Origin: an uncultured Bacteroidota bacterium
GTDB taxonomy: Bacteria; Bacteroidota; Bacteroidia; Flavobacteriales; Flavobacteriaceae
Assembly: GCA_902523665.1 (NCBI GenBank)
Contig: CABZAD010000003.1
Coordinates: 1 to 64,000, forward strand
DNA: 64,000 bases
Reading direction: 5' to 3'
The notes under the pieces are model-generated. The model saw only the letters and a program-made list of their open reading frames with translations. It was not told where the DNA came from and did no database searches. The position numbers and the translations under genes were made by a program. This document shows, in pieces, positions 54,945 through 64,000 of this stretch. Each line of letters starts with the position of its first letter. The first letter of the stretch is position 1.

Positions 54945-56633
54945 TTAAAAGCTTTCTTCAAAGATAATCTCCTTATCTGCTTCGTGCCATTTTAAGTAAT
55001 TTTTAGAGTATATATCTTCTATTTCCCCTCTTTTTAATTTTTGAGTTGGACCAATTATTCCATTCTCTTGAGTCCATTCGTCTTTTACTACAATAAAAGT
55101 TGATACTTTTTGGTAATTCATTAGTTCTTTATTCATACTAATTAGTTTATTTGATAGAAGATTAGACAACTTATCTTTAGATATGGATTTTCCAATGTCT
55201 GATAATTGAATCAAACATAATGGTTGAGCAATTCCTCTTCCCACTATACAGGATTCCTCAATTTCATTTATGTCTCCAATCATTTCCTCAAGGACAACAG
55301 GCTCTATAAATTTTCCTTTTGAAGTTTTAAAACTATCGGTTACTCTTCCAGTTATGTATAAATAATTATCATTGTCAAGATAACCTTTGTCTCCAGTATG
55401 TAACCATCCATCTTTTAAGGCCCTATCCGACATCTCTTTGTTTTTGTAATATCCAGACATTATTACAGGACCCTTTGTTAGAATTTCTCCTGTCTCATCA
55501 TCAATTTTCAGCTCTATACCTTTATGAGTAATACCCACAGATCCTGTTTTTTCAATATTTTTACCATCCACAGCAGTACATATTACACAGTTTTCAGTCA
55601 TTCCATAACCATTAGTAATATAAATTCCAATACTTCTAAACCATTCAATAAGGGATACTTGAATTGGAGCAGCTCCAGACACAGTCTGCCTGATTTTTCC
55701 AAATCCTAAACCTTTTCTAATTAATTTTTTTAATAATGATGATATTATAGGTATGCTTAATAAAGTATTTAATCTTTTTTGAGGAAATTTAGATAAAACA
55801 CCGAGTTGAAGCTTCGTCCAAACTCTTGGAGCAGCTGCAAAAACATGAGGTTGAATTTCCTTTAAATTTTTACCAAATGTGTCAATTGATTCAACAAATG
55901 ATATTGTACCTCCATAAGTAAAACATACCCATTCAACTACAACCCTCTCAAATATATGATTTAGAGGTAGATATGAAATAAAATTATTATTACCATCATG
56001 TCTAATACCAAGAGGATTGTCAGGTTCTGATAGTACACTTTTTATGCCATCAATTGACATATATTTTAGCATAACCCCTTTTGAGTTTCCCGTTGTGCCG
56101 GAAGTAAATATTATTGTCCATAATTCAGATAAACTTGGTTTGTGAGGATTTTGAATTGGGTCATGACTATTAATAAATTTTTCCCACTCAAAACCTACTG
56201 TAACATTTGAACAACCATCATATTGTGGGTACTTAATTATTGGTAATTTTTTAGGTATACTATCTTTGATTTTATCCCATGTTTCAATTTTACCTATAAA
56301 TAGAGCATCTACATCACCGTAATCTAACAAATGTGCAAGTTCCTCTCCATTTAATGAAGGAAAAAATGGAACAGATATGTAACCTGCCATTACAATTGCA
56401 AGATCAGATATTACCCACTCTCTACAATTTTTTGAGTATATTCCAATGTGTGCATTTTCCCTTAATTTAAGAGATTTTAATCCAGTAGCAAGCTTTCTTG
56501 CCATTACCCCAACTTCACCCCATGTGTATTCCTCCCATTTATCTCCAAAAGGCTGTCTCAATAGTGGTTTGTCTTTATTCTTTTTCTCCCACTCATAGAA
56601 TTTAAATTCATATTGTTCTTTATTATCTATCAT
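54945..56633 (-). CDS. Long-chain acyl-CoA synthetase / AMP-binding ligase
   Basis: A 562-residue adenylate-forming enzyme activating a fatty acid to acyl-CoA. The ATP-binding P-loop-like motif is TIIFTSGTTGNSKGVML near residue 170, YLPLNHIFER lies near 218, and GYGMTENCVICTA near 345 is the A5 motif. GWLHTGDKGYLDNDNYLYITGR near 415 is the A7/A8 core, read in parts. I chose the ATG at 56633 because the N-terminal 26 residues of the longer frame (from 56711) are not family-like. Relatives resemble bacterial FadD15-type long-chain ligases. The substrate chain length is not predictable. Confidence 0.9.
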   Translation of the reverse strand: MIDNKEQYEFKFYEWEKKNKDKPLLRQPFGDKWEEYTWGEVGVMARKLATGLKSLKLRENAHIGIYSKNCREWVISDLAIVMAGYISVPFFPSLNGEELAHLLDYGDVDALFIGKIETWDKIKDSIPKKLPIIKYPQYDGCSNVTVGFEWEKFINSHDPIQNPHKPSLSELWTIIFTSGTTGNSKGVMLKYMSIDGIKSVLSEPDNPLGIRHDGNNNFISYLPLNHIFERVVVEWVCFTYGGTISFVESIDTFGKNLKEIQPHVFAAAPRVWTKLQLGVLSKFPQKRLNTLLSIPIISSLLKKLIRKGLGFGKIRQTVSGAAPIQVSLIEWFRSIGIYITNGYGMTENCVICTAVDGKNIEKTGSVGITHKGIELKIDDETGEILTKGPVIMSGYYKNKEMSDRALKDGWLHTGDKGYLDNDNYLYITGRVTDSFKTSKGKFIEPVVLEEMIGDINEIEESCIVGRGIAQPLCLIQLSDIGKSISKDKLSNLLSNKLISMNKELMNYQKVSTFIVVKDEWTQENGIIGPTQKLKRGEIEDIYSKNYLKWHEADKEIIFEESF

Positions 56634-56788
56634 AATTGTCTGGTTTTTGTTAGTTTGATTTTTTAAATATATGAGAATATTTTCATCTAAGAAAAATATA
56701 TAAAGTATCATTATAATACCAGAAAATAGATTAATACATTTATTTATAGATTTACATATAAACTAGGAATCTTATAAAACGTAAAATA

Positions 56789-57262
56789 ATGGAAAAACCT
56801 TACTCAACTGAAATAAATAATCTTGAGGACTTAAAAAAATATCTTGGTAAAGATCTTGGTATTTCAAATTGGTTTGAAATGTCTCAAGATAAGGTTAACT
56901 TATTTGCCGATCTAACACATGATGACCAGTGGATTCATATAGATTCAGAAAAAGCTGTGAAGTATTCTCCATATAAAAAAACCATTGCTCATGGTTTTCT
57001 TGTATTATCCTTCGCAACTAAAATAGTTTCTCAGACTGTTAAAATAAACAATATTGCTTTGGCTGTAAACTATGGACTTAATAAAGTTAGGTTTCCTAAT
57101 GCAACTCCAGCAAACTCAAAATTTCGTGGTAAAGTCTCGTTAATTAATCTTGAAGATTTAGAGGGGGGATTAAAATTTACTCTAAAAATTATAATTGAAG
57201 TTGATGGTGAAATAAAACCTGTTTGTGTAGCAGAAACAATTTTTTTGGTTTATAAAGCTTAA
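56789..57262 (+). CDS. MaoC-family dehydratase
   Basis: A 157-residue hot-dog-fold protein like (R)-specific enoyl-CoA hydratases. The catalytic segment is NLFADLTHDDQWIHID (active-site Asp and His), followed by KKTIAHGFLVLSF, the second family signature. Such enzymes hydrate enoyl-CoA in fatty-acid or polyester metabolism. It is divergent from the acyl-CoA ligase gene, with 155 bases between starts, which fits lipid metabolism. Length is normal for single-domain MaoC. Confidence 0.88.
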   Translation: MEKPYSTEINNLEDLKKYLGKDLGISNWFEMSQDKVNLFADLTHDDQWIHIDSEKAVKYSPYKKTIAHGFLVLSFATKIVSQTVKINNIALAVNYGLNKVRFPNATPANSKFRGKVSLINLEDLEGGLKFTLKIIIEVDGEIKPVCVAETIFLVYKA

Positions 57263-57361
57263 GTTAAATTGTATATTTTCTACTTTTCTTTTTCCAAAAT
57301 ATATCTTAATAAATTATCAAAATTGAACGCCTATTAACTTTTAAATTTTAATCCAAGAACA

Positions 57362-57369
57362 TATATTTG
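57362..57369 (+). promoter_or_regulatory. -7 box for atpD
   Basis: TATATTTG fits TAnnTTTG, 25 bases before the atpD ATG. The -33 side is AT-rich without a clear TTTG. Confidence 0.45.
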
Positions 57370-57385
57370 CAGTTTAATTTTATAA

Positions 57386-58909
<1,524 letters not shown>

Positions 58910-58911
58910 TA

Positions 58912-59187
58912 ATGTATCTAGAAATAATCTCACCAGAAAAAACATTATTTAAAGGACAGGTTGAGTCTGTTCTTTTTCCAGGGACATATGGTGACTTCCA
59001 GGTTCTTAATAATCATGCACCAATTGTATCTACACTCAAAAAAGGTAAGGTTAAAATTTTAGGCAACATTTCTATTGATAAGGATGTCATAGATAAATTT
59101 GAATATAATGAGAATGTGACAACACTTGATATTGAGTCTGGTACTGTAGAAATGAATAACAATCAAGTTACTTTATTAGTCGATTAA
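58912..59187 (+). CDS. atpC: F1-ATPase epsilon subunit (short form)
   Basis: A 91-residue subunit of the central stalk. The beta-sandwich part is clear: YLEIISPEKTLFKGQVESVLFPGTYGDFQVLNNHAPIVSTLKKG in outline, covering residues 2-46. The C-terminal helical hairpin of longer homologues is missing, as usual for this phylum. It is transcribed with atpD; its 3' end overlaps the convergent recX gene by 20 bases. Confidence 0.95.
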   Translation: MYLEIISPEKTLFKGQVESVLFPGTYGDFQVLNNHAPIVSTLKKGKVKILGNISIDKDVIDKFEYNENVTTLDIESGTVEMNNNQVTLLVD

Positions 59188-59614
59188 GGCATTTAATTAT
59201 TAAATCCATTTCCCATCCTTTCTGAATTAGGCTTCTAATTATCTTATTTTTAACTTCATCTGAAGTATCATCTTGTTGTATTTGCTTCTCACAAATTTTA
59301 TATAACTTATTTTCATAGTCTTCCTCAGTAATTTGTTTTAATGCATTGTTAATATTCCACTCGGAAATATTTTTCGACTTTAACTTCATTTTAATTTTAT
59401 TGCGCCCCCAGCTGTTATAGTTATATTTACCTCTAACAAATGCTTCAGAGTATCTTGTTTCTGATAAAAAATTTTCATCAATTAAATAACAGATATACTC
59501 ATCTAATTGATTACCAAATATTCCAAGTTTATTAAGTTTATTCTTAACATCAAAGTGACATCTTTCTTGATATGCACAATAATGTTCTATTTTATTTTTT
59601 ACTGAAGACTCCAT
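59168..59614 (-). CDS. recX: Regulatory protein RecX
   Basis: A 148-residue modulator of RecA filament growth. The repeat units YCAYQERCHFDVKNKLNKLGI, FLSETRYSEAFVRGKYNYNSWGRNKIKMKLKSKNIS (in parts) and IIRSLIQKGWEMDLIIKCL show the three-helix tandem repeats of RecX. Length is normal. The gene overlaps atpC and lies after the RNase G terminator region. Confidence 0.9.
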   Translation of the reverse strand: MESSVKNKIEHYCAYQERCHFDVKNKLNKLGIFGNQLDEYICYLIDENFLSETRYSEAFVRGKYNYNSWGRNKIKMKLKSKNISEWNINNALKQITEEDYENKLYKICEKQIQQDDTSDEVKNKIIRSLIQKGWEMDLIIKCLNRLIK

Positions 59615-59626
59615 GGTTTAATATAA

Positions 59627-59657
59627 AAAAAACCGCTTAGAATTTCTAAACGGTTTT
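59627..59657 (-). terminator. Intrinsic terminator of the RNase G gene
   Basis: A near-perfect hairpin with CCG-x-TTAGA and TCTAA-x-CGG arms, flanked by A-runs and T-runs on both strands, lies 10 bases after the RNase G stop codon. It could work in either direction. Confidence 0.8.
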
Positions 59658-59666
59658 TAGTAATTT

Positions 59667-61217
59667 TTATTTCAAAATTTTAGATCTATTGTTTGTTAAA
59701 TTATATTGAAGATACAAGTATGAGTCTCTTGGAATAACTTTAATTATTCGTTTGTACTGAAAGCTCCACTTATTTTTTAATGAAAATAGACCCTTATCTA
59801 TATACGCTGCTACAAATGGATGAACATGTATGTATATTGCTCCGCTTTTGTAACGCGAATTCTTAACAATCCTGTTAAGTTCTGTGTTAATTTTGTCAAC
59901 AAGTAAAATAGGTGCTTCCACTTCTAATTCTTTATTTGGATTAGCCTCTTTTGTTTTAATATTCATTTCAGGCCTTATCCTTTGCCTTGTAATCTGAATC
60001 AATCCAAATTTACTTGGTGGAAGAATCTTGTGCTTTGTTCTGTCTTTTGCCATTTCTGCACAAAAGTGATCAAATAACTTTTTTCTGTTTTCTCTTTTAG
60101 TTAAATCTATAAAATCTACAACTATAATTCCTCCCATATCCCTGAGTCTTAATTGTCTCGCAATTTCAGCAGATGCAATTAGATTAACTTCCATGGCAGT
60201 CTCTTCTTGTGTTTTTGATTTATTAGATCTGTTTCCACTATTTACATCAATAACGTGAAGAGCTTCTGTGTGTTCTATAATTAGATATGCTCCTTTTTGC
60301 ATAGAGACTGTTCTTCCAAATGAAGATTTTATTTGCCTCTCGATTCCATATTTTTCAAAAATTGGAGTTACCCCTTTATATAGTTTAACGATTGATGATT
60401 TTCCTGGAGCAATTAGCTTAATATATTCTTTAATCTCGCTATGTAAATTGATATCATCAAGATAAATGTTTGAGAACGAATCATCAAATACATCTCTTAG
60501 TTTTGATGTTGTTCTATTTATCTCTCCCAAGATTTTTGTTGGATATGAATTAGACTTACTGAAATTTATACATAGTCTTTTCCATCTCAAAATTAAATCT
60601 TTAAGATCTCCCTCTAGCTCGCTTACGGATTTATTTTTTGCTACTGTTCGAATTATTATTCCAAAACCTTTTGGTTTAATATTCTTAACTAAGGTCTTTA
60701 GCCTTTTCTTTTCATCCTGACTTTTAATTTTTTGTGAAATTGAGATTCTTTCGGAAAAGGGAATCAAAACCATATACCTACCTGCTAATGAAATTTCAGA
60801 GCTTAATCTTGGCCCCTTAGTAGATATAGGCTCTTTTATTATTTGTACTAAAGTTGTTTGTTGTACTTTTAAACAATCTTTAATTTGACCATTTTTTGGT
60901 ATATCCTTCTCAAAATCAAATTTGCTAAATGAAAAAGATTTTACCTTTTTCGAGTCAATTTGATCTACAAATTTTGATAATGACAAAAGTTTTGGTCCTA
61001 AGTCATGATAGTGAAGAAATCCATCCTTTTCATGTCCTACATTTACAAATGCAGCATTCAATCCAGGTATGGTTTTCCTTATTTTAGTAACAAAAATATC
61101 ACCTACAGAAAATTTGTTTTTACCTACTTCTTTGTCTAGCTCAATAAGTCTTCCTTCATTAAGCATTGCAAAATCAACAGCATTTGAATTTGATCTTATA
61201 ATCAATTCTTTTTTCAC
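59667..61217 (-). CDS. rng: Ribonuclease G/E
   Basis: A 516-residue endoribonuclease for rRNA and mRNA processing. The N-terminal S1 domain (VGDIFVTKIRKTIPGLNAAFVNVGHEKDGFLHYHDL, in parts, residues 41-73) is followed by the catalytic core with the metal-binding aspartates in LHVIDVNSGNRS near residue 322 and GGIIVVDFIDLTKRENR near residue 360. Its size without a long C-terminal scaffold is RNase G-like. It lies downstream of the small basic protein gene and HU. Confidence 0.95.
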   Translation of the reverse strand: MKKELIIRSNSNAVDFAMLNEGRLIELDKEVGKNKFSVGDIFVTKIRKTIPGLNAAFVNVGHEKDGFLHYHDLGPKLLSLSKFVDQIDSKKVKSFSFSKFDFEKDIPKNGQIKDCLKVQQTTLVQIIKEPISTKGPRLSSEISLAGRYMVLIPFSERISISQKIKSQDEKKRLKTLVKNIKPKGFGIIIRTVAKNKSVSELEGDLKDLILRWKRLCINFSKSNSYPTKILGEINRTTSKLRDVFDDSFSNIYLDDINLHSEIKEYIKLIAPGKSSIVKLYKGVTPIFEKYGIERQIKSSFGRTVSMQKGAYLIIEHTEALHVIDVNSGNRSNKSKTQEETAMEVNLIASAEIARQLRLRDMGGIIVVDFIDLTKRENRKKLFDHFCAEMAKDRTKHKILPPSKFGLIQITRQRIRPEMNIKTKEANPNKELEVEAPILLVDKINTELNRIVKNSRYKSGAIYIHVHPFVAAYIDKGLFSLKNKWSFQYKRIIKVIPRDSYLYLQYNLTNNRSKILK

Positions 61218-61335
61218 TGTTATAAGTATTATTTCTACTCATTGGTAGAAAGGTTAAACATTTTTCAATAATTATATAACTTTCGTTATAACATATTTCA
61301 AAGAACTTGGGATGTTTAAAGTGTAGTCCCTAACA

Positions 61336-61425
61336 CTATTTCTTTTTGTGACGGTTAGCTCTTGCCCTTTTTTTTCTTTTGTGAGTAGCAACCTTATGTC
61401 TTTTTCTTTTTTTACCGCTAGGCAT
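61336..61425 (-). CDS. 29-residue basic ribosomal-type protein (AURKAIP1/COX24-like)
   Basis: A tiny open frame starting at ATG 61425 and ending TAG at 61338. It encodes MPSGKKRKRHKVATHKRKK, then RARANRHKKK. It is two-thirds lysine, arginine and histidine. I recognise this as the very short AURKAIP1/COX24-domain protein found in Bacteroidota, related to mitochondrial mS38 and the small bS22-type subunit protein of mycobacteria; a ribosomal role is inferred from that similarity. It lies between HU (17 bases after its stop) and the RNase G gene. Confidence 0.78.
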   Translation of the reverse strand: MPSGKKRKRHKVATHKRKKRARANRHKKK

Positions 61426-61442
61426 AAATATCCTATTTAAAA

Positions 61443-61733
61443 TTAGCTAACTGGAACATGCTGTTTCACAGATTTGACAAAATTTTTAGAAGGTTTAAAT
61501 GCTGGTATATTATGAGCTGGAATAATAACAGCAGTGTTTTGTGAAATATTTCTACCTGTTTTTTCAGCTCTAGTCTTGATAATAAAACTTCCAAAACCTC
61601 TTAGATAAACATTATTATTATCTTGAAGAGAGCTTTTAATTTCATCCATAAATTTTTCAGCGATCATTTGAACATCGGTTTTATCCATTCCTGTTTGATC
61701 CGATATATTTTTTACAATATCTGCCTTTGTCAT
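61443..61733 (-). CDS. HU/IHF-family DNA-binding protein
   Basis: A 96-residue nucleoid protein that bends DNA. The start MTKADIVKNISDQTG and the beta-arm with VYLRGFGSFIIKTRAEKTGRN match HU. It ends with PAHNIPAFKPSKNFVKSV. I chose the ATG at 61733; the longer frame from 61778 begins inside the -7 box at 61776-61783 and cannot be its start if that box is real. It is followed by the small ribosomal-type gene. Confidence 0.93.
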   Translation of the reverse strand: MTKADIVKNISDQTGMDKTDVQMIAEKFMDEIKSSLQDNNNVYLRGFGSFIIKTRAEKTGRNISQNTAVIIPAHNIPAFKPSKNFVKSVKQHVPVS

Positions 61734-61775
61734 TTTTTCTGTTATATTGATTAAACAATTAGCTTTTAAGGCTAG

Positions 61776-61783
61776 CAAATATA
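61776..61783 (-). promoter_or_regulatory. -7 box for the HU gene
   Basis: On the minus strand this reads TATATTTG, a full TAnnTTTG match, 42 bases before the HU start. It helps to choose the start codon. Confidence 0.5.
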
Positions 61784-61844
61784 TAAATTTATATTTTAAA
61801 TTAGTGATTAAGTAATATATTATTAGTTAGATTTAAATTGTAAG

Positions 61845-62885
61845 ATGCCTTTGGAAAACCAATTACTGAAATGGTATTCAATCAATAAAAGAGATTTGCC
61901 TTGGAGAAAAAATAATGATCCTTACAGTGTTTGGATTTCAGAAATAATTCTTCAGCAAACAAGAGTTTCTAGTGGAATCCAGTATTATAAAAACTTTATG
62001 GAGAGGTTTCCAAATATTGAAAAACTTTCAACATCTGAGGAAAGCCATGTCCTTAAGGCTTGGCAAGGCTTAGGTTATTATAATAGAGCTATAAATCTTC
62101 ACAAAACTTCGAAAGAAATCATTAATAATCTTAATGGTAAATTTCCATCAACATATAGAGATTTAATTAAGTTAAAGGGAGTTGGTGATTATACTGCTAG
62201 CGCTATATCCTCTATTTGTTTTAATGAATTTAATCCGGTTGTTGATGGAAATGTAATGAGATTTTTAACAAGATATAATGGAATAAAGGAGCCAATTGGT
62301 TCTAAAAAAACTCAAAATAAAGTAAAAGAGATTGGAAAAATATTAATTAACAAGACAAATAGTCCAGGAGACTTTAATCAAGCTATGATGGAATTCGGTG
62401 CATTAATATGCACTCCTTTTCCTGATTGTGATTCATGCATTTTCAATTCAAAATGTAAAGCATACAGAAAAAATATTGTAGGAAAGCTTCCATTTAAATT
62501 AAAAAAGAAAAAAGCAAGGAAAAGGTTCTTTAACTATATAGTTTTAGTTGACCCAAAAAATAAAACTATTATTGAAAAACGTATTAAAAAAGATATTTGG
62601 TTTAAACTTGATCAGTTTCCATTAATCGAAACTAATTATAAAGTTGATAATATCAAGAAAATATCTAGCTTCAAAAAATTTATTAATTCTCAAAATACTT
62701 TAATTAAAACCAATGCATTTTCGAAATATAATACTAAACATGTTTTATCACATCAAGTTTTATATATTTCATTTTATATCTTTAAAACAGAAAAAGATAT
62801 TCCTCTAGGTATTGATTTATCTGGATTAAGCAAATATAACTTCCCTGTTCCTATAAATAATTTTATTAATAAGAAATTATTCTAG
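61845..62885 (+). CDS. mutY: A/G-specific adenine DNA glycosylase MutY
   Basis: A 346-residue repair enzyme removing adenine mispaired with 8-oxoguanine. The helix-hairpin-helix is LIKLKGVGDYTASAISS near residue 106, and the catalytic aspartate lies in PVVDGNVMRF near residue 137. Four cysteines for a 4Fe-4S cluster lie near residues 190-205, but the first spacing is Cys-x5-Cys rather than x6. The C-terminal NUDIX-like domain recognising 8-oxoG is present (KHVLSHQVLYISFYIF). It is followed by ssb and gldE, the usual flavobacterial order. Confidence 0.95.
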   Translation: MPLENQLLKWYSINKRDLPWRKNNDPYSVWISEIILQQTRVSSGIQYYKNFMERFPNIEKLSTSEESHVLKAWQGLGYYNRAINLHKTSKEIINNLNGKFPSTYRDLIKLKGVGDYTASAISSICFNEFNPVVDGNVMRFLTRYNGIKEPIGSKKTQNKVKEIGKILINKTNSPGDFNQAMMEFGALICTPFPDCDSCIFNSKCKAYRKNIVGKLPFKLKKKKARKRFFNYIVLVDPKNKTIIEKRIKKDIWFKLDQFPLIETNYKVDNIKKISSFKKFINSQNTLIKTNAFSKYNTKHVLSHQVLYISFYIFKTEKDIPLGIDLSGLSKYNFPVPINNFINKKLF

Positions 62886-62891
62886 GTACTC

Positions 62892-62899
62892 TATTTTTG
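62892..62899 (+). promoter_or_regulatory. -7 box for ssb
   Basis: TATTTTTG matches TAnnTTTG, 24 bases before the ssb ATG. A -33 element is not evident. Confidence 0.4.
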
Positions 62900-62923
62900 T
62901 ATATTAGCAGTATATAAGTATAT

Positions 62924-63349
62924 ATGAGCGGATCTCTCAATAAGGTTATGTTAATTGGACATTTAGGTGATGACGTTAAAATTAAGCACTTTGATAATGG
63001 AGGATGTATTGCAAGATTTCCCTTAGCTACTAATGAAACATATACTAACAAGTCAACTAACGAAAAAGTAACAAATACGGATTGGCATAATGTTGTACTT
63101 AGAAATAAAGCAGCAGAAATCTGTGAAAAATATTTATCGAAAGGAGACAAGGTATATTTAGAGGGGAAACTTAGAACAAGAAAATGGCAAGGAGATGACG
63201 GTGCTGATAGGTATACCACTGAGGTAAATGTTGATGAATTTACATTTCTGTCAACAAAAAAAGAGCCCTCTGTCAATGTTGAATCTAATCCACCAGCATC
63301 TACAAATAATCAGGCAAGTGATCAGACTGAAGATGATTTACCATTCTAG
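62924..63349 (+). CDS. ssb: Single-stranded DNA-binding protein
   Basis: A 141-residue tetrameric SSB. The OB fold starts LNKVMLIGHLGDDVKI and has NTDWHNVVLRNKAAEICEKYLSKGDKVYLEGKLRTRKW (in parts). The flexible tail ends in the acidic tip DDLPF used to recruit repair proteins. Length is on the short side of normal. The gene lies between mutY and gldE. Confidence 0.96.
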   Translation: MSGSLNKVMLIGHLGDDVKIKHFDNGGCIARFPLATNETYTNKSTNEKVTNTDWHNVVLRNKAAEICEKYLSKGDKVYLEGKLRTRKWQGDDGADRYTTEVNVDEFTFLSTKKEPSVNVESNPPASTNNQASDQTEDDLPF

Positions 63350-63393
63350 AATAATTTCTGAACTCACACTTATAAATTAAATACTAGAATTCG

Positions 63394-64000
63394 GTGATAG
63401 TTAAATTTTCTTTAATCATAATCTTTCTATTCTTATCAGCCCTTACATCTGGCTCTGAGGTAGCTTTTTTTTCGCTAGATAAATCAAACATACCTAATGA
63501 AAAGGGTGATAATTTGATATCTAAAATACTTTCACTTTTAGAAAAGCCTAAAAGGTTACTTGCTACTATTTTAATATCAAATAACTTTATAAATATTGCT
63601 ATTGTAATAATGTTTGCTTCCATCGACAATCCATATTTAAGCTCACTGAACCCTATACTTGAAACTATCATTGAGGTAGGTTTGATAGGTATGTTAATTT
63701 TATTTATTGGAGATATTTTACCTAAAATTTATGCTAATAGAAATCCTTTGGTTTTTTCAAAAATCATGGTGAATCCCATTTACTTCCTTGATAGATATGT
63801 ACTGTTTCTTTTTAACACACCAATGAGTAAATCTATGAGTTATTTAGAATCAAATTTAATCAAGGATTCTAGACAACTTTCTGTAGATAAACTCTCCAAG
63901 GCTTTTGAACTTACTGATTCAAATGAAACTAGTAAAGAGGAGAAAAAAATTCTTAAGGGTATTGTAAATTTTGGGAATGTTGAAACCAGGCAAATAATGT
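63394..64000 (+). CDS. gldE: Gliding motility-associated protein GldE (CNNM/CBS-type membrane protein, 3' end outside window)
   Basis: About 202 residues are visible before the right edge. Membrane segments occur at about residues 4-18, 52-75 and 88-104. The early SALTSGSEVAFFSLDKS and the later FIGDILPKIYANRNPLVFSK, followed by ILKGIVNFGNVETRQIM, match GldE and the CNNM (CorC/HlyC-like) transporter family. In flavobacteria GldE supports gliding-motor assembly together with GldD. I chose the GTG at 63394; an in-frame TAG lies three codons upstream and the N-terminus is shorter than in many orthologues. Its position behind mutY and ssb fits the usual order. Confidence 0.9.
   Translation, partial: MIVKFSLIIIFLFLSALTSGSEVAFFSLDKSNIPNEKGDNLISKILSLLEKPKRLLATILISNNFINIAIVIMFASIDNPYLSSLNPILETIIEVGLIGMLILFIGDILPKIYANRNPLVFSKIMVNPIYFLDRYVLFLFNTPMSKSMSYLESNLIKDSRQLSVDKLSKAFELTDSNETSKEEKKILKGIVNFGNVETRQIM

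Noticed and set aside
61275-61290. TATAAC-TTTC-GTTATA inverted repeat before the RNase G gene
   Set aside because: The arms are only six AT-rich bases, which is expected by chance in DNA of this composition.
61443-61778. Longer HU frame starting at 61778
   Set aside because: Its start codon would fall inside a full-match -7 box, and HU proteins normally begin at the MTKADI position.
62866-63276. A 136-codon frame on the minus strand
   Set aside because: It is the antisense shadow of ssb, which is certain from its OB fold and acidic tip.
63384-63671. A 95-codon frame on the minus strand at the right edge
   Set aside because: The plus strand here encodes GldE with membrane segments and conserved motifs.

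Overview
The window reads as chromosomal DNA of a marine-type flavobacterium (Bacteroidota, Flavobacteriia). The evidence is the very AT-rich sequence, gldE (gliding motility) at the right edge behind ssb and mutY, three TonB-dependent receptors, DUF4270 and DUF3108 proteins, the DUF177-rpmF-fabH-accB-accC block, absence of obvious Shine-Dalgarno sequences, and several -7 boxes of the Bacteroidota form TAnnTTTG. I see no rRNA, tRNA, CRISPR array, insertion sequence or phage gene. Genes are packed tightly: no gene-free stretch exceeds about 210 bases, and most convergent pairs touch or overlap.

Left part (1-14,450), the most accessory-looking region: a truncated FAD oxidoreductase, a small membrane protein, a GNAT acetyltransferase and a hypothetical. 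Then comes a four-gene operon: katG, an Ig-like/LVIVD propeller protein, a YVTN propeller and a class V PLP enzyme. An XRE regulator directly abutting a Stealth-type sugar-phosphate transferase faces a YceI lipoprotein, a 26-residue CDGSH mini-protein and an FMN reductase. The 205-base divergent region between them carries four related operator-like palindromes and a separate 21-bp palindrome. A methyltransferase, a histidine phosphatase, a TIGR02206 membrane protein and a TIM-barrel epimerase-like lipoprotein follow.

Central part (14,500-45,700), mostly housekeeping: a beta-lactamase-fold lipoprotein, a 2-oxoglutarate oxygenase, riboflavin synthase, pdxA, the fatty-acid initiation block (DUF177, rpmF, fabH, accB, accC), asd, tdk, rsmI, recJ, a TonB receptor, a DUF3108-M23 peptidase-pgi operon, uvrC, 5-formyl-THF cyclo-ligase, a DksA-like gene and lspA, ileS, a second TonB receptor, recO, gdhA, a flippase-like membrane protein and panC.

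Right part (45,790-64,000): a short GT5-like protein joined to a DUF4270 lipoprotein with calcium-binding TSP3 repeats; an HMG-CoA-synthase-like gene with etfB and etfA; a large TonB receptor with Ala/Gly-rich inserts; an acyl-CoA ligase; a MaoC protein; atpD-atpC; recX; RNase G; a 29-residue basic ribosomal-type protein; HU; mutY; ssb; and the start of gldE.

No single obviously new multi-gene system stands out. The best leads are the HTH-Stealth pair with its operator array, the katG-propeller-PLP operon, and the two mini-proteins that ordinary ORF length cut-offs miss. All family assignments come from reading motifs; no database search was run.
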